A DNA stretch of 64,000 bases from the NCBI GenBank assembly GCA_030998225.1, contig JAPYXD010000713.1, forward strand, positions 2,108,001 through 2,172,000, in the 5' to 3' direction. A model generated the notes under the pieces. The model was given only the letters and a program-made list of their open reading frames with translations. It did no database searches and was not told the DNA's origin. Positions 41,493 to 52,247 of the stretch are shown here, one piece after another; position 1 is the first letter of the stretch; every line of letters starts with the position of its first letter. The position numbers and the translations under genes were made by a program. Origin of the DNA: Diplolepis rosae. Its lineage: Eukaryota; Arthropoda; Insecta; Hymenoptera; Diplolepididae.

Positions 41493-43136
41493 ATGTATTC
41501 TCGTCTTCTCACCATGTGGTTTCTCTTCTGCGTCGCCTGGACCAGCACCACAAGAGCAGGAACCCCGTATCAACATCTACAATTTGAAGCTAGCACTGGG
41601 ATTTACTATGAGCACCAGGGACCAGTAAGAAGAAGGATCAGTAACTGCAGAATTAACACATTTCTCCATGTCGAAAAACTTTATGACTCATTGGCCTACT
41701 ATCAGCTGAAGATGAAAGCTTTAACCAAACACTGCCGTCCCAGGATGGAGGAAGAATGTCAAAGTATAGTTACCGATTACGATCTCCAACCAAAATTGGA
41801 TGCAGTCAGTCGACTTCGAGATATAATTCATCAAGAGGTGGAGGATTTGGTTTTTTAGTCTGCCAGAAAATTACCGATTAATCTACCAAGTAGTGTGAGG
41901 GCAAGAAGAGCCACACGCATGTTAGGCTTCTTAGGAGGGATATTCGGTCCAGTTGCAAGATTACTCACCTATGAAGACGGAGTAATGATGGATTCCAAAA
42001 TTGACGATCTAAATCAGGCTCAGGCAAACTTATCACATCTAGTTGGAACACAAACTCATCTAGTTCGTACCTAACTTGAACAGCTACATAAGACAGTCGA
42101 GGAACAGGAAGGTCAAATGTACGGGCTTAAATCTAAATTACTATCAACAATGGCTCATGCAAACGAGATAGCAACGTCCGTTGACCATATCACACTTACG
42201 CAGACGATCACTGCAGCCATTCATTCCGTTGAGCAAAGAGTAGATGATTACCTGAGGCCAGCCCACCAGCTTATAGACGTCGTATATGCAGCACATCTCG
42301 TCATCAAGGATACCAGACGCACGAATATGCTTCCAACTCGTTCGAATCGCGCACTCTGTAGGGATCTGCAGAACTATATAATGTGCCCAGGACTATTCCC
42401 TGTCTACGAGACGGCAACTTATCCTAGATGTGAGTTGCAACTGCTTTTGGATCCAACGCTCGCATCCTTCAAACTATGCAACATCCAAGTATTCTACGAA
42501 CAGCGTCCATATTGGCAGGCTATTCGTTCACTTAACGGCTGGCTCTACTCTACGACCAAGGAGATTGGCATGGAAATAAAATGTATCACTAAGCAGACAA
42601 TTAACATCAAGATCAATTGATTAGGATTCATCAGAATTCCACTAGGCTGCGAGCTGCGCACGTACTTGGTAACTCTACCTGGGCTAGAACCCATTTCCGG
42701 AACTTCTTTGATAGTCTATGAACCTAGCATTCATTTGGATTTGACCAAGTTATCTACGAAGTTTCACGACAATTCTTCCGTGAGATTACCATTACCTACT
42801 TCTCCACCAACTCCACAAGATCAACGGTATCAAGAAGGTGACAAGGCACTCGACCAGCTGGAACAACAGCTCCAGGACTTTAGCTTACAACGGAGGGAAA
42901 AGGCGAGTCATTCCAACCTGATACATTGATCCTATGCAGGGATTGGATTGCGAGCACTACTCTTTCTGGTGTACGCTTGTCATGCTAAAATCTTAATTGT
43001 TGCATCAACATGCTGGACGTGTTGTCGTACGAAGAAGTCTCCAACTTTAGGAGATCCGGACTCAGCTACGATACGGACTATCTTAAACAAACCAGTGACG
43101 CCTGCTTCGTCTCAGGATGTTTTAATACCTCTGTGA
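41493..43136 (+). pseudogene. env: Gypsy-B envelope-like gene (errantivirus type)
   Basis: A single frame of about 548 codons starts at ATG 41493, 105 bp after pol. It begins with a signal-peptide-like segment (LLTMWFLFCVAWTSTTRA). After a Cys-containing ectodomain comes a furin-like dibasic site followed by a Gly-rich hydrophobic stretch (near 41910-41960), as in the fusion-peptide region of insect errantivirus envelopes related to baculovirus F proteins. Heptad-like and Cys-rich parts follow, then a hydrophobic C-terminal segment (42940-43020) and a short tail. Stops at 41856, 42072, 42618 and 42927 break it; no frameshift is seen. Infectivity is therefore not expected. Confidence 0.8.
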
Positions 43137-43650
43137 AATGACAATAAGGGAGCATTGATATTAGTTCTTGCTATCAAAACTTGGTGGCGCTGATGCTCAT
43201 TTTCACTTTTTTAAGTACACTCCTAAAATACATGGTAGTGGCCGCACTGTGTCCTAGTACGATGCCGTCCACGCCTGAGGGAGGACGAAGATTTCGAACC
43301 TTAAGGGATTTCCTTTTTTTTCTCTTTTACGATTTTATTGGTATGTAACATTTAGCCTCTATCAACTACAATTCCATAATAGGATGATGACTGATTGGTT
43401 ATATAGACGTGAGCCTAGGTTGTTTTTTGGGCATAGAGATTTCTGGTAGAGGCACAGTGTCTTAGCTCTGGAAATTTCCTTCTTCTGACCACTTCCGTAT
43501 TGTAGTAGAGACCCCCCCCCTTTTTTCCTTTTCCGTTTTTTTCTCTTTTCCTCTTCTTGTTTTATGTTTATTCTGCACTTCCTTTTAATTGTTCAGTACC
43601 CACCTTTATTTTTTCTTTAGACCGGGTTCGGTCCTTTCCGGGGAGGGGGG
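43137..43650 (+). other. Gypsy-B 3' untranslated region and polypurine tract
   Basis: Non-coding, T-rich. It ends in ggggagggggg at 43640-43650, a polypurine tract that would prime plus-strand synthesis, directly before the LTR. Confidence 0.8.
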
Positions 43651-44014
43651 AGTTGTAATGTTGCAGAATTCCCGCCAATCACAGAATGATAATTTTGGGA
43701 TAAATCCCCTAGATTAAAGTACAGACAGCGGATTGGTAGTTGCCATGGGTTACCTTTTTACGTATTATGTGAACGCCCACTTGGGGATTTAGAGCAATTT
43801 TGTAAAAATTTCATAACTTACGGCAACTTACCGATCTACGTCCCAATACGCTACGGAGATCGCAAAGTGCTCCAGGGCGTCTAAAATTATTGTTTATATA
43901 TGTAATTTAGGGCTTAGAACTAATTATTAAATACCTTAATTATAAATATCTTAATTGTAAATATCTTATTATTATTCCGTCTGGAACTGACCGTTGGAAC
44001 TTACACGAAACGGA
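43651..44014 (+). repeat. 3' LTR of Gypsy-B (at least 364 bp)
   Basis: It starts agttgtaatgttgcagaatt after the polypurine tract and matches 25297-25630 up to ttacacgaaacgga. It probably extends further, since aataaagactag at 44035 looks like a polyadenylation signal, but no second copy shows the true end. No matching 5' LTR is found upstream of gag. Confidence 0.85.
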
Positions 44015-44214
44015 GGAGGACAGCACTACGATGTAATAAAGACTAGATGAAGAGAGAGAGAGAGTTTCGTATTCACGTTCGCCACCGTACTGATGCAACA
44101 CGTTCGTCGAGTAGGCTAATTGGAGGGCCAGAGTAGAATAATTTCACTCCTACACCATCCGCGTGAGTAGGAGATTGAATATGACTCTACCACGAAGTAG
44201 TATAAGGAGACCCC

Positions 44215-46090
44215 ACTCGCGGAAAATTTGAACGCGTGGATTCGGATTTAGTTAGTTTGCATCGCTCGTAGCGCCTCTTACAGGGAAATGTCAAACTCTT
44301 GAATTTTCACAATATGGCTGTCGTGTTGTCTACTGCACGAAAACAGATGAACAAAAACAGTGGCACCGTTATAGTTAAAATTATTTTAAAAGTACACTGC
44401 GGTTCTTTTATATGAAATATAATATAATATACAATATAGATGTGTTTACTAAGTAAAGTATAGTTTATGTTATTTACATTTTGCCCTTTTCTGAATTTTG
44501 TAGATTATGTCACCTGTCAACGCGAAGATGGAAAGCAAACCCTTTTGTTTCTTCAAGTATTTACATTAAAGTTACTTGCATTGAAGAGTTTGAAAATCTT
44601 CTAAGAGAGGTTGATGAGTATCCCAGGCCTGCCCGGCTCTGTATAGTAGAAATGGCCGATGATTGAGCTTAGGGAGGGCAGAGAGGGCGGTATATTAGTT
44701 ATAAAAGTGGTGGTAGGTGGCGCCAGATGTTTGCTGGTGAGGGACGAAGAGAGGAAAGGGGATTGCGCTGTCACATTAGCACGCGTAAGTGAGGTTATGC
44801 TTTAGTTGTGCTTGCATGTTACTTGTCTCTGATTATTATATTTGCAAATAAGTAACAAAATGTATTTATACTAACGTTTGTATACATTGATGGTTTAAAT
44901 GTGTGGAATGAAATTTTTAATTGAATATAAATTAAATAATTAATGCAAAATCTAGTCAATATTAAATAGAAAATACGTAAAAATTATTACAGATATTTTT
45001 TCATATTTTCTGTGTGATTTTTCCAGAATCTCGCATCAATTTTTCAATTTATTGTCGATTACAAATTTTATTCACATTTTCAAAAAGCAACTTATAAAGA
45101 AGGTACCCATATATGAAATTTAGAAACTATGTATATAGGAGTCTTTTATATAAGTTGCTTTTTGAGAATGTGAATAAAATTTGTAATCGACAATAAATTG
45201 AAAAATTGATGCGAGGTCCTGGAAATATCACACAGAAAATATTAAAAATATCTGTAACACTTTTCACGTTTTTTCTATTTTATATTGTCTAGATTTTGCA
45301 TTAATTCTTTAATTTATATTAAATTGCAAAAGTGGTGGTAGGTGGCGTGGAATTCCGCCATTTCTATTACACACAGTCGGGTAGGCCTGGAGTATCCGTA
45401 ATTTTTGTTGCAGCTATAGATTATTCGGAAATATTATAATAAGAAATGCAATCATATAATAACTGCAAACAAAATTGAAAATAAAATTTTTTTTTTAAAT
45501 TAACAAATACCAGAGAAAATTTATTCGTAGAAAACAATATTGATATTGATTTTTCGTGTAATTGCATGAAGTCACATTAAATTAAATTAAACAAACGAAT
45601 TATACGATGATTTCAGCGGCCATAAAAGTCGTTGTTTCTGGAGTGAAATGCGGACGGGAAGACCGTACTTTCGGCTAGGAGATCAAGAAAAAATAGTTGC
45701 AATAGCACAAAAATTAAATACAGATCAATGTACTTCACATTACAGACTTATAAAATAATTAAACATACTGACCGTGCTAGGGCAAAAGAAGTGACGTTTC
45801 TCCAGTCTGTCTTCTTTTTCTTTTTTCTTCTTTCCAACATAGCGCGTGGATGCGCAACCATCAGTAAAACAATAGACCGTATTATCTTTCACACACTTTT
45901 TTATTAATATATTTAAAACTTCTCTCACATGTATGGCAATGACTGGTAATTTTTGTTTGTACAAATCACGCTTACATTATTATGAGCGCCGATATTTTTG
46001 AAACTTGTGTTGCAACGCTTTTCCGCAAGCAGCGCAACGAACGATGCAAACTAACTAAATCTGAATCTACGCGTCCAAATTTTCCAAAGG
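44215..46090. repeat. Large nested fold-back (about 1.9 kb)
   Basis: Three sets of inverted segments share roughly one axis near 45.0-45.15 kb. These are 44221-44280 with 46020-46085 (ggatt-agatttagttagtttgcatcg), 44616-44660 with 45352-45400 (caggcct-cccg and atagaaatggc), and 44927-45090 with 45145-45327 (aaaatttgtaatcgacaata, gcaacttata). The direct motif aaagtggtggtaggtggcg occurs at 44704 and 45330. Small frames inside (44481-44666, 45740-45964) have no recognisable domain. I infer an old fold-back transposon with indels. Confidence 0.7.
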
Positions 46091-46433
46091 CTGCATCATG
46101 GGGGTGAAACCCAATGGTAAATTACTGGAAACAAACATGGCGGTAAAAGCATGCGATCCCCCACTTTTGCATGGAGCCTTTTAGCGCTCCCGCTGCCCTC
46201 CTATCCCTTTGCCCGAATAAATTCTAAAATGAAATTTTCATACATCTAAAGCGATTAGATGCTGAAATTGCAAAACTTTGAATTACTATCTATAAAGCAG
46301 TAAATTTGGTGTTGTAATTTCATAACTTGATCGCCTCTGGTGCCTCATTGAAGTATTTGGCATTAATTTCCTTGCCTTCAGACTTAATGTTATTTCACAA
46401 GCAGCTATGACTTCTGAACTGGGAGATCAACTA

Positions 46434-46613
46434 TTTTCTGGGGGATTTTTAATTGGCTGCGTGGTTCCCCCACATTTACATGGGCGTGTTTCTCCCCTTC
46501 CAAAGCAGGCTTCACTCCCATGGTTTTCTGGGGGATTTTTTATTGGCTGCGTGATTCCCCCACATTTGTATGGACGTGTTTCGCCCCTTCCAAAGTGGGC
46601 TTTACTCCCATGG
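46434..46613 (+). repeat. Two 90-bp tandem repeats
   Basis: Both units read ttttctgggggattttt, attggctgcgtg, ttcccccacattt, atgg-cgtgtttc and ccccttccaaag. The second starts at 46524. The frames open on both strands here come from the repeat. Confidence 0.9.
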
Positions 46614-48045
46614 GCTGCATAGGAGTGTGCGTTACCAGTGAAGACAGAGAGAGTCCGATAGTGGCGTCGCATGCTAACCAATGGGTTCTGGTCAACTTTT
46701 ACGAGAAATGAGTTTTACGGCTAAATAAAGGCTTAGGCCAATAATTAATGCAAAGGATCATTACCGGAAGCCTCAGGCGATGGTCCAATTCATATTTTGG
46801 GGAAGAACTTCGGGACTCCAACCTGACGGATGCAAGCCATGGGGCTGCAACGCCCTTTTGTCAGTTACAGCCAGTGAGTGCGGATAAGGGTGGGGACTGT
46901 ACAACCCCATCCAGAACGCTTGCCATGTGCCAAACTACGAGGGAGGCTACCCACAAGTTGTGAATCCAACCTGGCGGAGTATGAATCACCCACGACCCAG
47001 CGACTGGACATTGAATGTGTGGGTACCAGCCTTTAGCCTCCCTATGGATGGAGACGTGGTATAGACTGGGGAGAGCAAGTTATAATTGAACCACGAGGCC
47101 ACATTTGACACACTTCCCTTCCCGTGGCTATCTCCGAAGTGTGCGGAACGAGAGATATTAGAATTGAGAAGGAATCAGTGAAATACTCAAGGAGGAGTTA
47201 TAATTGAAGGTTGGAGGTTTTAAGGAAGAGGATTTGAAAGGTTTAAGAAAAACAGCTTATTGTTGCTATACCATGTTAATTTTAATGTGTTGAAATTAAA
47301 CTGCCCACTCTCACTAACTTAATCGAAATTCGATCACTTTCACCAACTTTTAATGTGCCTTCTGGTTTCCAAAACCGCACTAACTCGTTCCTTGCGTGTC
47401 TCGCCCTTTTGAAAGGTTGGGGCAGCCAGCCGGCATCCCTTCCTTCCTTTTCCTTTCATTGTTCTTACGCTCCTGCTTAAGGTCCGCCATTTTTCTGCAA
47501 GGCAAATAATCAAAAGGGAAGGGAAGGGAAGGGATGAGACCGAACGGTCTGGTTGGTCGCGCAGCCTGGGACCCTGACGCTTACAGCTTATAACGTAAGA
47601 TCATGAGTATTAAAAGTCTTTTCTCACCCCCCTCTCACGATCATTTTGCGATCGCGAGCTTGATCGTACTTTCTCATCAGATATCTTCTGACAAGTGTCC
47701 CATCTCACGACTGGAGGTCACAGTCGCGTGCACCCACTCTCTTGACCTTCATAAGGTCAAGTGCCTTTCGTTCCCCTACAATAAACGAAACCCTCCTCGA
47801 TGGGCATGGCCCATAAATACAACAATTTACCAAGAATAAACCTATCAACAATGACCGACTTCTGGCGCCGCAGAGATAAACTACAATGAGAGCAATTACC
47901 AAGCTGAAGGAAGAAAAAAACACCATTCGACCTCCACTTTGATACAAAAAAACAACATCAAAATAAAACAATATAAAGAAAGACGAACTCCAATATCAGT
48001 TCGTAACAGAGGTCAATAATAATTGGAAAGTTGGAAGTCAATAGA
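46614..48045. other. No gene recognised
   Basis: GC-balanced DNA from 46740 to 47140 without a frame; a gggaa microsatellite lies at 47513-47535. At 47862-47877 tctggcgccgcagaga resembles a primer-binding site after an aataaa-rich stretch, so a decayed LTR may end near 47860, but no partner is seen. Confidence 0.4.
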
Positions 48046-48830
48046 AGTTGGAAAGTTGTATGACGAGAGCCGTTAGAGGTTATTCTTAAGCCTAGGAAAT
48101 AAGGTACGTGATCTGTTTTTATTGTCTTTCTCCTCTTGGCGGAATCTAGGTGTAGCGTGTCTTTGAATCTCCTCACCCTAGAACGTGCTGAGTGGTTTCA
48201 AGAGACGCGTTCACGCTAATAGGGTTCCTCGACTGGATGTTAGGGCTAGGATAGGACTATTGTTGAGAATGAGCATCAATCGAGTGAAGTGTGTGTGTGT
48301 GTGTGTGATCCAACGTACGTTGTTACATGTCTACCTAGATTAGAGTATAGATATATGATGTAATTTGTTTTTGTTTAATGTCGCGAGTTGACGTGTACGT
48401 GACCCTGTAACCAATAATCCCCGTGATTGAATAAAATATTGATTGAAACTTCTTTTATTTAAACAGGAGGAGTACTTCATTTTAAGCAACTAAGTAATCC
48501 CTCCTCTATCTTTATCCAGGACTACGGGACTGGGCTGGCAGTCTGGTCGGTACACTCCGTGCTGGGACACCTTCTGAGAATTTAGTTGTGGCCGTTTAGT
48601 GGCATTTAGCTGTCTTCCCTTTTTTTGCGGTTTACTCGTGACGTTTACGACCTGGCCCAAGAAAGGCTTGGCGCCCTGGGAATACTATACGTATGCAGAT
48701 AACTCATTTGGAATAATTGAACGTGATTCGCATCCCTATTCATTAACGAAGAAAGAAGGGTCCTAGCGCGAAGTGCCGAAATTGGGTGTGGCAAATATCA
48801 GGAGTTAGTAAATAAAACCACATCACACAC
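48046..48830 (+). repeat. Solo LTR related to the Gypsy-A LTR
   Basis: It begins agttggaaagttgtatgacg like 25630, stays similar for about 52 bp, then differs for about 200 bp. From tgatccaacgtacgttgtta (48306) to aataaaaccacatcacac (48830) it again matches Gypsy-A closely. The non-matching middle ends in a gt microsatellite (48287-48305). No primer site or polypurine tract flanks it, so it stands alone. It abuts the THAP transposase exon. Confidence 0.85.
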
Positions 48831-48862
48831 CTCAACACCGAAAATCAGAGTGCAGAACAAAA

Positions 48863-49290
48863 TGTTGTGTAAAAGGTTGTGACTCGAGAATGAACAAAAA
48901 TAAGAACTTAAGTTTCCATCAAGTACCGAAGAGTGGAATTAATAATAAAATCGAAAATTTGTTCGGAAACCTTGAAATTGTGGACAGAAGAGTAGAGTGG
49001 CTTAGGAGATTAAAAATAAAAGATGAGAGCAAGCAAGTAGTAATTTGCTCAAAGCACTTTGGTCCAGATAATTATTGTTTTCCAGGTAATATTTATCTTA
49101 TATATAAGACAAAATTTTTTTTACAGAATAAATTGATGATTGATCTATCAACCAATATAATGGTATTACAGATTTACCTGTCAAAAAACAAGAGTTTATA
49201 AAGAATGCTGTTCCAATACCCGTTAATAAAAATTGCAAAACGAGTCTGGCGTTGAATTCCCAAAGAAAGGAAAGACTGGTATATATAAAA
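48863..49290 (+). CDS. THAP domain exons of a DDE transposase
   Basis: Exon 1 (48863-49085) encodes CCVKGCDSRMNKNKNLSFHQ, VPKSG, VEWLRRLKIKDESKQVVICS and KHFGPDNYCFP. These supply the C2CH zinc ligands, the FHxxP motif and the WL core of a THAP DNA-binding domain. A GT-AG intron (49086-49171, 86 bp) joins it in phase to DLPVKKQEFIKNAVPIPV, giving the AVP box that ends THAP domains. Both splice sites keep the frame. The 5' end is unclear: no in-frame ATG is seen before 48863, and a solo LTR ends at 48830, which may have cut off the start. In transposases THAP domains bind the element ends. Confidence 0.75.
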
Positions 49291-49353
49291 TAAACATTTT
49301 TATGGTAAGTCTATATAATATAAAATAGTTAATATTACTACTTATATTTATAG

Positions 49354-49695
49354 GATCGCAGACGTTTGATAAAAGAAAATCCTTTAAAAAGTACACAACC
49401 TAAAAAAGCTGAGAAAAATAAGTCAAAACTGAAAGTCTAGCCATCATTGCAAGAATCTTCAAAAAGAAGTACGATTGATTCAAACAGTTGCAACGAATGC
49501 GAAGTCGAATTACAAGATCACGATGAAGATTGTGAAATATTACAAAAAGCGCAGGCTATTTTTCCTGAAAATGAAATAGCACCTATTGATGCTAATTTAG
49601 ATTTTGTTTTGGAAAAAAGTGATGGGAGCATTACTCAAAATTTAAACAAAAATAACTTTAATATTATTGGTGATACAAGAAACTGTATATGGTAG
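49354..49695 (+). pseudogene. Linker exon of the THAP transposase
   Basis: After a plausible acceptor (tttatag at 49347-49353) the frame reads DRRRLIKENPLKST, then a TAG at about 49438. It continues in frame as MQESSKRSTIDSNSCNECEV, LQDHDEDCEILQKAQ and ENEIAPIDANLDF. It is acidic, without a recognisable domain, and fits the variable linker between THAP and DDE parts. The stop at 49695 may lie in an intron. Confidence 0.45.
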
Positions 49696-49826
49696 ATAAA
49701 GTTTTTTATGATAAGAGTGTACAAGTTAATACTGAAATTTTCGATTGATCTCTTCCAGCTTTTATTAAAAGTGAGAAAGATTAAATCACACTGTGTAATA
49801 GAAAGAACTTCGACAGTTCGAATCAA

Positions 49827-50629
49827 TTGACCGAAGTGATGGATGAAACGTATCCTATACAAAGAAAACGTTTATTAAGTACGTGCGATTCAATTATTTT
49901 AACAACAGCAAAGTTAAAATTGGACATATATTTTGACGCACTTGCAGTATTTTTCAAACTAGTTACTGAAGCTACGATTAGGAACATTTTCTACGACACA
50001 GTGAGAAAACTGGGAAGAAGATTGCAGTCAGTTATCTCTCCAGTGCCGGAGGAAGAAATTCAGCATGATATGCCCAAATGCTTTGAGAAATTCCAAGCTA
50101 CAACGTCAGTTCTCGATTGCACTGAAATTAAAATTCAAAAGTCCAAGTGTTTAAAATTCCACATTAAGTTCTATTCGCATTATAAAGGTGATTTGACAGT
50201 AAAATTTATGACTGAAGTCACACCGGCGGGCTTGATCACATTTGTTAGTGAATCTTTCTGTGGCCGAGCATCAGATAAAGCAATATTCTGTTATAGTGGG
50301 ATTCTTCAACGTTTAGAATGTACGAAAGATGCTTTAATGGTTGATCGAGGATTTCTAATTGATGATGAATGTATGCAAAGAGAAATTAAATTAATCAGGT
50401 CACCATTCATGAAGAATCGAGAGCAATTAACGGAGCAAGAAGTTGTTGAAAACAGAGAAATAGCAAGCGCAAGGGTATACATAGAAAGAATGAATCAGAG
50501 GATTAAACAATTTTGAATTTTAAACAATAAGTTTCCCTGGCACATGATAAATTACATTGGCGATATTTTCATAATGTGCTGTAGCTTGGCAAACTTGGAC
50601 ACAGCTATCCTTGCAGATGATAAATTTTA
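49827..50629 (+). pseudogene. DDE transposase core (DDE_Tnp_4, ISL2EU/Harbinger-like)
   Basis: The frame encodes TEATIRNIFYDTVRKLGRR, then VLDCTEIKIQKSKCLKF (first catalytic Asp), YKGDLTVKFMTEVTPAGLIT, FCGRASDKAIFCYSGIL, ALMVDRGFLIDDECMQREIK (second Asp) and ARVYIERMNQRIKQF (Glu). This is the order and spacing of DDE_Tnp_4 transposases that carry an N-terminal THAP domain. A single TGA at 50514 interrupts it, probably a CGA-to-TGA change because family members often have Arg there; the frame continues to a TAA at 50627. All three catalytic residues are present, so the copy is young relative to the other relics. Confidence 0.88.
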
Positions 50630-51293
50630 ACCGTTTTGCCGTGTGATTGTAAAAATATTTAAATAAAAATACATTATTTATTAATCATAAAATTGTTTAG
50701 AATTAATTCTTTTTCAAATTAATGTTATGAATATTTTGAAGTTACATAATAAAAATAAGGTAAGTAATTATAATCTAAATATTTTTTTTTTATTATCAAT
50801 GTTGGAATTTTAATTGCTTAAAGTTTTAAATAAGATGAAACATATAATTACAATCACAAGTTTTATTTGAAACTAATTTCTACACAATAGTTTTCTCTGC
50901 TTATATTACATACAATTAAAAATACAACGAATAACGCAATTAATTTGGTAAGCTATAAATTAAAAATACAACGCTTTTCTTAAATTTAATTATTTTGCTT
51001 TGGAAATAAAGTTTATTATCACACTTATTAATTTATATCTTTTACTTTGCACTTCAACTATAATCTGTATCTGTATCTGCAAAACATTATCACAGGTAAT
51101 TTTACTCTCCAAAGTATTTTGACAACAGCCAACTAAATTAAATTTTATGTTCTTAAAAAATATAATTTCTTTTGAACACTTGGCATTATTAGTAATTGAT
51201 TGAATAAAATTCTGCGTGCAATTTTCAAAATCATCACGCCTATGATTATTGTTGATCATAGAAAGAACGTTTTTGTTTTGCAGTTCTCTACTA
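50630..51293. other. No gene recognised; minus-strand frame of unknown nature
   Basis: AT-rich. The tip-like gttttgccgtgtg follows the transposase stop at 50633. A minus-strand frame (51259-50990, 89 codons) may be a further exon of the SWIM gene at 52248-52785 cut off by the mariner at 51294. It has no recognisable motif. Confidence 0.35.
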
Positions 51294-52145
51294 CCAGGTC
51301 TAGAAGTATGAAACCGGAATTTCCCTTCAGATGGTGCTTGCCATTAGTTTAGGGACCGACGAACGCTTTTGCTGCGCCATTTTCTCCCTCTAGCAGCTGA
51401 GAAAGATTTTCAGTAGATAACAACCCAAGTTCGATATATCAGTGTATTTACTACAATCATCAGAAAACTGCTGCAGAATCGCATCGAAGGCTTGTCGAAG
51501 CTTACGGTGAACATGTTCTTGGCAAAACACAGTGTTTCGAGTGGTTTAAAAAATTCAAAAGTGGTAATTTTGATGTGAAAAACGAAGATCGTGGAAAACC
51601 ACCGAAAAAGTTCGAAGACTGGGATCAGAAGGGTGTTATCTATTATGAGCTGCTAAAACCTGGTGAAACTGTCAACACGAATCGCTACCAACAGCAAATG
51701 ATCGATTTAAATCGAGCATTACAACAAAAACGACCGGATTATCGAAGAAGGCAACACAAAGTCATTTTTCTTTACGATAATGCCCCATCACACACAGCGA
51801 AACGGGTCAAGAAAACGATCGAAACGTTCAGTTGGGAAATACTGGCGCATGTCGCTTATTCTCCAGACTTGGCTCCGTCGAATTACCATCTGTTCACATC
51901 ACTGGGCCACGCTCTCGCTGAACAACGCTTCACTTCGTACGAAAAGGTACGAGAATGGCTCGATAACTGGTTTAATTTAAAAGACGAACAGTTTTATTAG
52001 CGTGGCACTCATCACCTTCCGAAGAGGTGGGAAAAATGTGTAAATAGCAATGGAAATTACTTTGAATAAAATATTTTTGATCATTTTCATGCAAAAGACG
52101 TGTAACTTTTGCAAAGAAATTCCGGTTTCATACTTCTAGACCTGG
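51294..52145 (+). mobile_element. 852-bp mariner with intact ends, internally deleted
   Basis: The tips are ccaggtctagaagtatgaaa and tttcatacttctagacctgg, a perfect inverted repeat that continues with ccggaatttc and gaaattccgg. TA flanks both ends (51292-51293, 52146-52147). It is about 450 bp shorter than autonomous relatives. It lies between the THAP transposase and the SWIM gene. Confidence 0.93.
51452..52000 (+). CDS. In-frame deleted mariner transposase (HTH plus partial DDE)
   Basis: One frame of about 180 codons is open. It has the N-terminal helix-turn-helix (HQKTAAESHRRLVEAYGEHV, CFEWFKKFKSGNFDVKNEDR) and KPPKKFEDWDQKGVIYYELL, where the deletion joins the linker to the middle of the catalytic domain. 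FLYDNAPSHTAKRVKK (second Asp) and YSPDLAPSNYHLF (third Asp) follow. The segment with the first Asp (TGDEKW in relatives) and the second half of the DNA-binding region are gone. It ends at a TAG (51998) about 20 codons short of the usual end. It cannot catalyse transposition, but it might still bind ends or dimerise. No clear start codon precedes 51452. Confidence 0.8.
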   Translation, partial: YNHQKTAAESHRRLVEAYGEHVLGKTQCFEWFKKFKSGNFDVKNEDRGKPPKKFEDWDQKGVIYYELLKPGETVNTNRYQQQMIDLNRALQQKRPDYRRRQHKVIFLYDNAPSHTAKRVKKTIETFSWEILAHVAYSPDLAPSNYHLFTSLGHALAEQRFTSYEKVREWLDNWFNLKDEQFY

Positions 52146-52247
52146 TATTTACTTGTAGTATTTGATTTTCGATTTGTCGAAGAGGTACTCTTGAAGTATT
52201 AAGGTAGCAATTTATATGTTTAGCAACTACTGTTCCATTATTAAACA

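Noticed and set aside
47862..47877. Primer-binding-site-like tctggcgccgcagaga
   Set aside because: Resembles a site after an LTR, but no LTR pair or coding sequence supports it; mentioned only as a possibility.
48046..48830. 3' LTR of Gypsy-A
   Set aside because: Its U3 middle is unrelated to the 5' LTR at 25630 and no polypurine tract precedes it, so a solo LTR of a related subfamily is more likely.
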